Below are positions 11,682-21,417 of a DNA stretch of 64,000 nt, in pieces. The stretch's first letter is position 1; each line of letters opens with the position of its first letter. Source of the stretch: Symsagittifera roscoffensis (Eukaryota > Xenacoelomorpha > Acoela > Convolutidae). The stretch lies in NCBI RefSeq assembly GCF_963678635.1, contig NC_087064.1:49399346-49463345 (forward strand). The letters are read 5' to 3'. The translations under genes were made by a program, and so were the position numbers. The notes below the pieces were generated by a model. It worked only from the letters and a program-made list of their open reading frames with translations, did no database searches and had not been told where the DNA came from.

Positions 11682-12630
11682 CTCAAGACCCTTCTTCTTT
11701 CCCCCGCTCACGACTCAAAAACCAATCCCTGAACACCCTCTTCAGTTCGTGCCCCTTGTCTTCGAGGTACTGGGTCCTGACACACTCGACATCGTAATCT
11801 GCCTTACCAGTTCTTCGTTGCCATCGGAACTGATTACGATCTCTTCCCATGCCTTCAGCTGTTCGTCTCTTCCCATGCCTTCAGCTGTTCGTGGGCCCGC
11901 ATCCACTCCCTTTGCTCTTGTAGCCTCTTCGCCTGATCCGGCAGACCCTTCACTTTAGATTCCCTAGTCAAGCAAAAAGAATTGTGCAAACTCAGGCCCA
12001 TGTTCTTCGCCAAGTCCTCCTCCAAGTCCTCCTCCAAGTCCTCCTTCAACTCTTTTCCAACCCGTGGTTATCGCATGGGTTAGCGAGGGTCTCTTGAAAG
12101 CTTCCGGCCCTATCTCGGCCAGGAACTTTCGATACTCCGATACTCGTTCTGATGCTTCTTCATGTGATCTTTCGTCTTCGTGTACAACCAAGTCGTCACC
12201 TTTGCTCGAAAACATGGGAAGAATCTTATGCGACCTCTCACGTGCCTCACCTCCATGGGTATAGAGAAAACTTTGCACGCAGTCTCAAACAACTCAAGCC
12301 TCCGGTTGTAATCAATGGCGTGTATCGATTCCGCTGTTGGTGCCCTCGACTCTCGATATTTCGTCACGTTTTCCTCGATCCACCGCAACGCGAGCGTCGA
12401 GCTCTCCACAAAAAGGGTGACCATCTGCTGATGGTTGGGTAACCCGACTGACCGAATTTCTTCCACTGCTATATCAAGTTGAGGTTTGAATGCTCCGGAT
12501 ACCATACTGTCTGTGCCAGGCAGTGGCATGGGCATTCCTTATGTGTCAGGTTGATACTCCGGAGGTTGCTTTCTCCCGAAGCTTCCAACAGAGGTTCAAA
12601 CTTCATCATTTTCTCATGTGTCACGTCATT
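11682..12630 (-). pseudogene. 3' end of second polyprotein plus polypurine tract (E8 remnant)
   Basis: The minus strand matches the C-terminal 300 or so residues of the second polyprotein of E2 (21418-23100), including the PCHCL cysteine block and an EIVISSD C-terminal motif, but with several frame changes. Small tandem duplications are visible near 11850-11890 (24-bp unit) and 12010-12045 (a run of CAAGTCCTC). Next to the LTR at 11681 is a purine-rich tract on the minus strand (GGGGGAAAGAAGAAGGG), placed as a polypurine tract should be. The right end is cut by LINE sequence. Confidence 0.8.
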
Positions 12631-12953
12631 TTCAACCAACTGCTAGATTCCTTAAAGGAAAACAGTGATCATTTTGATTCTTTCTACCATTTCTACAAAA
12701 CTTTGTTTCAGTTCACTGAAGATACAAAAGACATGTTCGAATTGAATAATCGTGACACACGGATAAATGACAAAAAAGTGATAACGAAGAAGGTCAACTT
12801 CGAATTGCGGAAAAACTTTTTTACCATTAGATCAGCTACAGATTGGAATATGTTGCCGGAGAATTAATTGACTCGAAGACCTTGAACGCTTTCAAGAAAA
12901 ACCTGGACAATTATTGGAAGAAAAGCGGAATAAATAAATTTGAGACGAATTAA
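12631..12953 (+). mobile_element. 3'-terminal fragment of a CR1-like non-LTR retrotransposon
   Basis: The plus-strand reading gives a typical LINE reverse-transcriptase tail: a charged stretch, FFTIRSATDWNMLP, then, after a one-base frame change near 12860, a SKTLNAFKKNLDNYW-type ending with a stop at 12951-12953. The pattern 'F..R....WN.LP ... S.NAFK..LD.YW' is characteristic of CR1/Crack-type LINE C-termini. It is 5' truncated and defective. It abuts the end of E8, so it either inserted into E8 or was juxtaposed by deletion. Confidence 0.7.
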
Positions 12954-13548
12954 TCGAAAATGAGTACATCATGAGCTGATCGATAGAAGCGACAAAATGC
13001 CTAAAAAATCAAAAAACAACTGAACTGATCTGAACTGAGTTAACTTAAGTTTTTGGCTCAGTTGGCGCTCAATATTGTTTTTCGAATTTTTATTCAACGC
13101 CTTCGAATGTGTTTCTGGAAGTGTTTGCGCCAAAAAACCTTATTCCACACTGCTTTTTGAAGTTGTTTATTTTTTTTTACTGTTTTTGGATGCAGTGGCT
13201 TTCCTTTTCTGTGTGCTAGCTTGCAATTGTGTTTTCATTGTGATCTCAAAAGTGGGGTGAAGCTCCGCTTAGCCTCTGTGTTCATTATTGTTATTTGAAT
13301 TTCAGGTGGGCGTTCCTGGCCGTATAGTTCCCGTAAGGAATTTTTATAGCTTATTTTTCGTGAAGCGTACAGATGTTTCACATCCAAAGACATGATTGTT
13401 CCCTTCGAAACTTCGAATTTGCTGTCGTTTTTTACCCAAATCTTCCTTAATCAGTGTGGTCGGAACATCTGTGGTACTTGCACAGTAACCGGCTATCCGT
13501 GTTCTTTTATGCGTCTTCATTTCCAGAACTGTTGGCTGCTAGTTTGGA
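12954..13548. other. Non-coding stretch upstream of the armadillo-type gene
   Basis: I find no convincing coding exon. The sequence is T-rich on the plus strand and lies directly upstream of the proposed first exon, so it may contain that gene's promoter and 5' UTR. No certain core promoter element stands out. Confidence 0.4.
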
Positions 13549-14449
13549 ATGCAACTGAGAAGATTATTTTTTCTTGCCGGTGGAATTAGTGGACTTATCC
13601 TTGTGTGGCACTTCTGCAAGGGGAGACGACATATAAAAGTATGAAATATTTATGCGTGCTGCTATAGTTCAAAAAAGTTGACTTGTTTGATAATGTCTTG
13701 TTTCAGCTCGCAAAAACGGCACCCTTTTCCAAGGAGTCAGCGAAACCGAGAAAAACAAGGCTAAGAATCATGGTGTCATATTTCGGATTTAAAGAAGCTC
13801 AAAATGTTATAGTCTTAGCTTCATTTTTTTGAGTCCATAAATCAGATTTTGTGGTTTTCATAGTCATGGAATTTGTTTATTACAGGACACTGCTCTTGTT
13901 CACCGCTCAATAAATCTTGCAGTTGATGCAATTGTTGGGTTACAAGCGTCGAATCAGGTTGACAGCGAAAATGTTGCTGCGGCTTTTGATTTGCTGAGCA
14001 ATATCGTTTGTTATCCGGAAAGTCTTGCATTTTTTTCAGTAAGCTCAAATCCTCACTTTCTCTAAAATTGTCATAGTATGATGATAACTTTGAGTTTATC
14101 CTTGTTTTTAGCCATCGTTTGTAAAAGTTACCACAATTTTCTGGGACAACTCAAATAATCTGGGGAACCAAGTTGTCCTAGCTGGGCTGAAGTTTTACTC
14201 TCTTGTAACTCTGAACGAAGAGTTTTTGGGTAAAGTTGCTACTAGTTGTGTAATTCCCTGTGTTGAACTTGTCGAAAATAGTTCGGATCCGGAGTTGCGT
14301 CTTAGTGTTAGTTTTTTTAAACAGTTTTGTTAATGGATTCCGAAGTTTCATATGATTTTGTTTGTTGTCTTTAGGCCTTAAAAGTGTTGGTGAATGTTTC
14401 ATCTTACACAAAATGCAATTCATTTATTCAAGAAGCGCTTTCGGTTCAA
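13549..14449 (+). CDS. ARMC10/ARMCX-like membrane-anchored armadillo-repeat protein, 5' exons only
   Basis: Five exons can be read with consistent phase-0 introns: 13549-13638, 13707-13772 (weak GTGTCA donor, tentative), 13886-14038 (51 codons), 14112-14306 (65 codons) and 14375-14449 (25 codons). The last three donors are GTAAGC, GTTAGT and GTAAGT, and acceptors are CAG or TAG after T-rich tracts. Exon 1 encodes Met, a few basic residues, a hydrophobic segment (LFFLAGGISGLILVWHF) and a basic cluster (KGRRHIK), as in an N-terminal signal anchor of outer-mitochondrial-membrane ARMC10/ARMCX proteins. Exons 3-5 encode helical armadillo-like sequence, including a repeat beginning ALKVLVNVS. No later exons are found before retroelement sequence at 15286, so the gene is either disrupted or continues beyond a transposon-filled intron. 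The family call is from pattern recognition only. Confidence 0.55.
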
Positions 14450-15285
14450 GTAAGTAGAAATCCAGAATTTATTGCACTCGTGTTTAATATGTTTCTTGCA
14501 ATCGGAAACTAGATCCCTTTCTACATAAATGAAATAGCCACTAAAAATGACGCAAATATTTTTTGCCTGAACTGAGCTCTATGGATGACTAAGTTGATGT
14601 GGAATAACGAATGCCACATTTATTAGCGCCCTTAAGTAATTTTTGAGTCTAAATGTCGGTTATGCACAGGAAAATACCTGGCATGATACTGCGTAAGCTA
14701 AGCTCGCCGATACGAACAAAACATCGCCAAAACATAGCGGCATAGAATTATCTTTACACTTGCGAGAGCAAGTGTCTTGTAATCGGGAACTAGTTACCGT
14801 AAACCAGTTTTACAAATCTGTGAGAAAGTTTGAAGTTGCTTTATTAGTAAACCTGTGCAACTTCGAGACTCTTTCCCTCTTGGCCGAGAAGAAACGCGGT
14901 TGGCTTTGCACCTCAATGGCTGAGGTCCGAGTCCCTGGCGGACCTTGTTTTTTTTCATTATGTATGAATTTGAAAAAAAAATGTTCCGGGAAAAATTGAA
15001 TTGTCGGTCTTTTGTTTGTCAGCTTGTGTTTTGTTGGCTTAGTTGATGCATCGGGGAAGTTTTTTGTGCTGTCAGCAGTTTTCATTGCAGATGCAAGTGT
15101 TTTAGATTTTCTCCTTAATTTGTAAAATGAATAGCCCTGACGTTGTATATTTTCCTTGGTTTTCCTTTTTTCGCTTAAAAGTTAAATTCGGCCTAAATGG
15201 TTTCAGTTTATGTGTTATCGACTGATGTACGTTATTTTGTGTCGCTTCAATGGGGAAAGTGATTGATTTTTTGAAAATTTCGGGT
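14450..15285. other. Intron or intergenic sequence downstream of the last recognised exon
   Basis: This begins with the GTAAGT donor of the preceding exon. I find no further armadillo-like exon. It contains the tRNA-like block at 14881-14955 and otherwise A/T-rich sequence, then ends at the broken edge of E5 at 15286. Confidence 0.4.
14881..14955 (+). ncRNA. Possible tRNA-derived (SINE-like) Pol III promoter remnant
   Basis: TGGCCGAGAAG at 14881 resembles a tRNA A box of the Leu/Ser type, and GGTCCGAGTCC at 14924-14934 differs by one base from a canonical B box. A T run follows at 14947-14955. The acceptor and anticodon stems do not fold convincingly, so this is not a functional tRNA gene; it may be a SINE head or chance. 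Confidence 0.25.
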
Positions 15286-16308
15286 TTCAATGTGGTCCTC
15301 CAGGGTAGGTGTTGCAATCACCACGTCATCTACGTAGCACAATACTAAATTGCCGTTTTCTCCGTTACGCTTGTCAGCGCCTGTGCCATTAGTCGTTGGA
15401 AGGTGGCTGTCGCATTGCAAAGGCCAAAGGGCATCTTTTTCCATTGAAACATTCCCAGTTTGCATGGAAAACCCGTCTTGTCCCTGTCCTGCTTCCTCAG
15501 TGGTACCTGCAAATGGCCGACCCTAGATCAAGAGTTGTGAAAATTTTGGCGTCACAAGAAATAAAACCAAAGTTGGTCTCTTTTCTTTTTAGCCATCACT
15601 ACTCCACACGCCCACGGTGAAAGACTTTCATCTATCCTAGGTATGGGATAGGCATCCTTCACCGTGACGGAGTTCAGATATCGAAATTCACAATAAAACC
15701 TAAATTGGTCTCCTTTCTTTTTAGCCATCACTACTCCACGCGCCCACGGTGATTTGGATGGTTCTATCATGTCATACTCTAGTAGGGTCGCTTTCTCTTA
15801 TCTACATGCATCCGATTTGTTTGAGGTCATACGCCTCGCCCCTCCCTGTGCGGCACCGCCGGCTCTTCTAGCTCTATTTTATGTTCAACGAAGTTGAGCA
15901 TCCAATGTCTGCCTTATGTCTCGAAAAAACATCCTGATTTCTATCTAGAACATCCTTGATGGCTTCGAGCTGTTCGTCTGTTATTTTTCCCCTTAAGTGT
16001 TGAAATTCTGGTAATACTGGTTTATCCATTTCCAATTCCTCTAGCGTGTGTCTTTCTGGAAAATTCGGACAGCTCGACAGTCCATCGTCTGTCTCCGACT
16101 TAAGTGACTTCATAAAACCTGATGAACATTTTATTTTCTTCAGCCTTCACAAGATACAAATTTCATTCCTATGATTCGGGCAATCAAGAAATTCGTTTTC
16201 TTTCACATTTTCAGTCATTTCATATCTAGTTTTCACGGGCAGTGCGTATCCTAGCTTCCTCTTCATCTGGATTGTGATTGGTATATCAAGAGTATTCAAC
16301 AAGACACT
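15286..16308 (-). pseudogene. RT and pre-RT fragment with internal rearrangement (E5)
   Basis: The minus strand matches E2 residues from the KSETDDGLSSC block before RT up to the YVDD active-site strand (CYVDDVVIATP, about 15310-15345). Frames change repeatedly. A 60-bp piece of the RT block is present twice (see the repeat at 15562-15752), and the second copy replaces part of the normal RT order. It is non-functional. Confidence 0.85.
15562..15752 (-). repeat. Duplicated 60-bp RT block with normal RT sequence between the copies
   Basis: 15562-15620 and 15693-15752 carry the same RT segment (the part encoding CGVVMAKKK) in the same orientation, about 131 bp apart. The abnormal join GTCACAAGAAATAAAACC upstream of the first copy is also present in E6 (about 2936-2955), so this rearrangement predates the separation of E5 and E6. 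Confidence 0.8.
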
Positions 16309-17433
16309 GACGCAGAGGCCACTCTTGGTTATCGAGAAGGATCTTCCTAAAACAGCAGCACTTTCACTGTTTGGATTGGGTACTATAATCCTTGTTTACT
16401 GTCGCTTAGTTCATTATAGTTTTTCATTCGTAAACTTTTTATTGCCGCCTCATTCGCTTTCAGCCTTACCCTCCTACTCAAGAAAACCGGAGCCTTATTT
16501 TCATTCGCAATGAAATTCGTCATCAAATTTACCAGTTTAATTACGTACTTCTTCTCCGGGTTCCGAATCCTGAGCATCGCATTGTTAAGATCAATTGTTA
16601 CATCGAAATTCCTGATGAAACTCTGCCTAAAATGAATTGGTCAGACTCGTCTAGATTCTCCACCACCAGAAAGCTCATCCACAAATTCCGTTCCCCCAGG
16701 TTTAGGGCTATTATTGGTGTCCTACCTATGACCCGAAGCGCCCCCTTGTTTGCTGCTGACAGCCGTATTCTTGAGTCAATCAGGTCGTCTTTGTCGAATC
16801 CCATTCTTCTCCAAGTCTCAATTGGTATTACACTTAAGACGGCTCACGTGTCCAACAACCCACACAGTTGTGTCTTCTTTCCGCATATGTCCAATACGTG
16901 TGCAGATACGCCTGCTTCCGTTCCCAGATGCATGGCATCCTATTCCAGCATAGCACTTTTAGGATCTTACTTTTAGTTCTTCTGCCAAGTTTTTGTGATG
17001 CCAAGTAGTTCTCCAGTACCCATTTTCAAGGTGTTGCAATTGCTCCTACTCATTGAGTTTTCTCCGGTCTCTGATTCTGGTCTTGTCATACAGAGTGTTT
17101 CATTCAATCTCTGTTTTTCTATTTCCTGTGTCAGCCGTTGTTCGATTTCTTTGGTCGTCAAGTCTTGTTTCAATTTGTTGATCTCCTCTGCAGCTGCTCT
17201 CTCGTAGTTTATCTTTAGATTATCTTTAGAGAGTTTCTCGTCTCGGTCCCCGTGGCAATTTTGTTTTTTGTCACGGCCTTCACGGTCTTTGTTGATAATT
17301 CACCACCCGCTGCTTCTTTGTTGTTCAAATCATTTTCAGCTTGTCTGTTCCTGGTATTTTGCACTGCAGCCAGTGTTTCGGGTGATTCTGATTCTTCGCC
17401 GCCTCCCAAAACAATGGCCCATGTCATGGCATC
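16309..17433 (-). pseudogene. Protease and gag C-terminal fragment (E5)
   Basis: Near-identical to 7647-8770. The protease D-T-G Gly codon is TGA here as well (complement at 16844-16846), and the same gag internal deletion is present. Unlike E4, it continues in the normal order into the pre-RT region at 16308. Confidence 0.85.
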
Positions 17434-18043
17434 TAAGTGAGGAAAATTTTGGTGAAAAGAAACGGGTTTTGGGGTTTTTTTTGTACTAGAGCTCTAGAGG
17501 TGGTACTGGGATAATGGATCAGGTATCCCATTGTTCTACATAAGGCACAGGAGAATTGGTATTTATGTACCCTCCTAGGACCCTTAGGGAGGTCTTGGTA
17601 CACTTTGGTACGGTCGTAGTACTTTTATGTACCCTCCTAGGACCCTTAGTGTTCTTTTGGGACACTTTGTTACTGTCCCAGGATTTTTCTGGACCCTCCT
17701 AGGACCCTTCGCTCAGACTTTGGTACACTTCGTTGCTATCCCAGGACTTTTCTGAACCATCCTAGGACCCTTATCTAGATGCCCCAAGTGTTGGGACACT
17801 TAGATCACTATCCCAAGACTGAGTGTTGGGACATTTAGATCACTATCACAAGACTTCCGGCAAGACTCTTGTACTTCTTTTATCTTGTAGCTGAAGTGTT
17901 TCTTCGCCTGATTGAAGAATTCCCTTGTACCTTATGTCGAATATTGGGATACCTGATCCACTATCCCAGTACCACCTCTAGAGCTCTAGTGTAAATATAA
18001 TCCCCAAAAGCCAATTCTGTTCACCAAAACTTTCTTTACTTCG
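17434..18043. mobile_element. Non-autonomous DNA element with long terminal inverted repeats (copy 2)
   Basis: The same element as at 8771-9381, at the same position in the host retroelement. The 45-bp inverted repeats lie at the ends of 17486-17989, and the core is 504 bp in both copies. Here the inner repeat can be extended by one base to ACTAG...CTAGT, flanked by GT on each side. Because the insertion site is shared, both copies descend from one insertion. Confidence 0.75.
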
Positions 18044-19324
18044 TCTCCTAAAATTACCTTCCCTGTTTCACTCCGAACACCGAAAAAAGTCGAAATACGA
18101 CTCGTTTGTTAGTCTGAAACTCGAGCCGATTCGTTAAAATAGCCCTACTAGTGGTCTTATGGGGTATTCTCCGTTTGGGTTCCAAAAACTGTCTATTTCC
18201 GATCCCCCCACCCGATCCGACCAGGTTACCTACCTTAATTCGATCTCAAGTTTGGATCCCCTCGCGTTGCAACTCTTGTTCTGAGTCTATAGATGGATCT
18301 TTTTAGACTCTGGGTCTACTTATGTAGCTAAATTGACGATATTGATTGTATAGTTACTATAATGTGTCCCTCCTTTTTACAATTTTGTACCGCCAACCTC
18401 TATCTTAACCAGCCCTTCTTCTAACCTCCCCCCTATATAAACCCCCACTTACGCCGAAAAACACCCTTAAGCGCAATGGGTGCTAAACCTTTCTAGAAAA
18501 AGTCCGTAGAACCTGTTTCCAAGCTCTTTTCAAGTAAATATATTTCCTCAAAACAGTGGGTATCCGCTTATCCAATTTTAAACTTATTTCCTATAATGTA
18601 ACGTGGATTTTATTGATACCTGGTTGACCAAACAGAACGACTCTGAGGGCCTTCCTCCGTTTGCTCTGTTCTGCTTTGATCACACTGCTGGCTGGTCACC
18701 TGCCGGTTGATCACACTTTCCCCCTGGGCTGGTCACCTGTTCCAGTCAAGTCTCCCAGTGGTCAAGTCTCCCAGTTGTCCGCTTTCCCACTTCGTTGGTC
18801 ACCTCTTCCAGTCAAGTCTCCCAGTGGTCCGCTGATGTCACAAGCTATCTGAAAACATTACAACACCCCACACTTGGGCACCTGTACAACGTTGCTGATT
18901 TGATCGAGATGATCGGTCTTATTGGAAAACAGTATGGGTATACTATTTTAATTAATATAAAGGTTAGATCCACCTAATTTGGAAGTCAAAGCCACTGTCT
19001 TTTTTGAGGTTTTATTGTTTTTTGTTCCTGTTTCTAACCTTTTTTTGGTTTTCTAAATCGCTTTTCGTCTTTTACTCGTTTTTTTTGTCCCCCTAGTTGC
19101 CCCCTTTACTCGGTTAGCTAGGCCTCATTTCGGAAAGCACATGGGCAAATTTTCTCAAGTTTTCTTGAAAAGCTAAGACGGTACAACCAGAAGGTGAACA
19201 TGTTCCCGTTGAACCGTACCAACGATACTCTAGAATGGGCATGTAGCCCGGAGCTGTGTCAAGTAGGTTTAATCCCGTAGTCTTGATGTCATAAAAACAA
19301 CCAGGAGCGCCACAAAAAAAACTA
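18044..19324 (-). other. Leader region of E5
   Basis: Colinear with 9382-10662, including the short tandem repeats (about 18685-18834) and the TGGCGCTCCTGG primer-binding-site-like string (complement of about 19301-19312) next to the LTR. No gene is seen. Confidence 0.6.
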
Positions 19325-20071
19325 TGTAACAGTCGCCTACTTAAGTTAAATATGAGGTTGAAGAAAAATAGGCCCTATAACCATTGGCTCAAGAGTCAGG
19401 GACACTATCTCAACATAACAACAAAAATCACACTCAGAAAAATTCAATTAGCTGCTCACATAACGACATGAATTGAGTAACTAAACTATAAAACAACTCC
19501 AGAATTGATTGGGTAATTAATTTCAACTCAAGAAGCCTGAAATAAGCAAATTTTAACTCAAGAAACAAGTTTTTGGTCTGGACATTGGGACGCTTCAGCT
19601 GTTCACCTTTCCACCGAAGGCTCCACCGAAGACTCACAAATCAAGACTAAACGCTTTCTCAAAGTCAAACTTCCAAATATGACCGACTGGCGCTTAATCC
19701 CCGGACTCAAGATCGATGTCCTCATCGCGTGTTGTCGTCTGTCAGTGAACCCCCAGAATAATGAGTGCGTCTCAAGATACAGTGCCAGTGGTCATATACA
19801 GAAGTTTGCAGCAGATTAAACTTTATCTACAGCCCAAAATTCACAACCTTGCAAAATTGTCACATTATCGCTAAACAGCAATCAAAGTCTGCATACACGT
19901 GCCCCCTGAATTTCCGCTTTGTAAGCCAATGATTAAAAAAAAATTTTGTTTTACCCATTCAGAAAACTTTCATGCAGAATTTTGGTTTAAATAGTGAATA
20001 TAATATACTAGTAACAAAGTTTTTTTATTAAAATTTCTTTTCCATGCCCTCAGATTTCGTCTGAGTTCACA
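19325..20071 (-). repeat. LTR of E5, internally deleted
   Basis: The bounds match the E4 LTR: TGTAACAG at the left and GTTCACA at the right. A 264-bp segment present in E4 (10747-11010) is missing, and the join carries the 4-bp direct repeat CTCA found at both ends of the segment in E4, so this looks like a microhomology deletion. The 16 bases 20072-20087 still match the purine-tract region beyond the E4/E8 LTR, then E2 begins. Confidence 0.8.
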
Positions 20072-20087
20072 CTCAAGACCCTTCTTC

Positions 20088-21367
20088 TGTAACATTCTTC
20101 TACTGCAGTCACACATGAGGCTTAAGAAAAATAGGCCCTATAACCATTGGCTCAAGAGTCAGGGACACTATCTCTTGTGTTTTTGTACCTCAAATCAGTC
20201 GGAGCCAATTCGGTTCGCTTGTGACATGAGACTACGACCCGTTACAGCTTAAAGGCTACTACTAAAATATCCCCCCACTCTAGAATTAGAAACGTCCCCA
20301 TACTTAGGTCTCTAGATACCCAAAATACATGAACGCCATTAAAAACCGGGTTGGAACAATCCGTTAAGTTACTTTTTATTAGACAGTGGAACTTTGATCC
20401 ATTTCAGATGGATCAACCTAAAACTCGCCTTACCTCAACATGACAATTGTAAAACACACTCTATAAATTTAAATTAGTACTCACATTGTAGCACGCTCAA
20501 GAATCAGGAAGTAAATAAGTCGGTGTGCAACTCAAGAATCAATAAAGTAACTAAATTGAGTTTAATGTTTGTCAGTTTTAACGACAAGAACAAGTTTGTA
20601 CTCTAGAATGTCAGTTCTCGTGAACCATTGGGACACTCTAGCTGTCCACTTTTCCACCGAAGGTTCACTCTAGTCCAGTTTAGAATAATACTCCAATCAC
20701 AACAATCCAGTTCGTGGGGATGCGCTCGTCTCTCTTCTAGATGGGACAGCTCTACTCTGGATTATTATCGCTACTGAAATTGCGATTAGCAATTTCCCAC
20801 TGATTTTTCTAGCAACTTTCCCGCGATTGTCACTCGATCGTTCTGACTTCTCTTTTCTGATTTTCAGTTATCGCGAGAAAATCGTGCATGACAGGTTCCA
20901 TTCGAAATTTTGAAAAATTTAATTTCACTCCAAAATTAAGTGTTTTTTGCTTCTCTCAAGGTCAAACTTCCAAATATGACCGACTGGCACATACTCCCCG
21001 GACTCGAGATCGATGTCCTCATCGCGTGCTGTCTTCTGCCAGTGAGTCCCAGAAAACCGAGTGTTACTCAAGATACAGTGCCAGTGGTCATTTACAGAAG
21101 TTTGCAGCAGACTTAATCTTATCTACACCCCAAAATTCACAGCCATGTAAAATTTTCACACTATCGCTAAACAGCAATCAAAATCTGCACACACCTGCAC
21201 CCTTGAATTCTCGATTTTCAAGCCAATTTAAAATTTCTTTTGTCCCATTCAATTAGGAAATTGTCATGCAGCATTTTCGTTTATATAATAGATATAGCAT
21301 ATTAATAACAATATCTTGTTTTGTTAAAATTTCTTTTTCGTGAACCCAGGTTTCACCCGGATCCACG
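20088..21367 (-). repeat. 3' LTR of E2
   Basis: The left (outer) end TGTAACATTC abuts E5-related sequence. The right end is judged by alignment to the E4 LTR end and reads ATCCACG where E4 has GTTCACA, so the expected terminal dinucleotide seems mutated. It shares blocks with the E4 and E5 LTRs, such as the stretch around 20130-20170, but is longer (about 1,280 bp). Confidence 0.7.
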
Positions 21368-21387
21368 CTCAAGCCCCTTTTCCCTCT
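21368..21387 (-). promoter_or_regulatory. Polypurine tract of E2
   Basis: On the minus strand the bases just inside the 3' LTR read GAGAGGGAAAAGGGG, about 30 bases after the second-polyprotein stop at 21418-21420. Position and composition fit the primer for plus-strand DNA synthesis. The equivalent tract is next to the E8/E4 LTR. Confidence 0.6.
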
Positions 21388-21417
21388 CAAGACTCAAGAT
21401 CCATTCGAGCCACCTGC

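Larger units (their letters stand above)
15286..20071 (-). mobile_element. Defective Ty3-type LTR retrotransposon E5 (5' LTR to RT)
   Basis: Minus-strand order: LTR (20071-19325), primer-binding site and leader (19324-18044), inverted-repeat element (18043-17434), gag/protease fragment (17433-16309), then the region before RT and RT (16308-15286), where it breaks inside RT next to the YVDD block. From 16309 to the LTR it is nearly identical to E4 (7647-11681, offset about 8,662 bp), sharing the gag deletion, the inserted DNA element and the protease stop. Confidence 0.8.

Noticed and set aside
14881-14955. Functional tRNA gene
   Set aside because: A- and B-box-like strings are present, but no acceptor or anticodon stem folds. 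Kept only as a weak SINE-like remnant.
15021-15120. Possible extra exon of the armadillo-type gene after a TTTGTCAG acceptor
   Set aside because: The best frame has no armadillo-like pattern, needs a non-zero phase and ends in a stop without a good donor.
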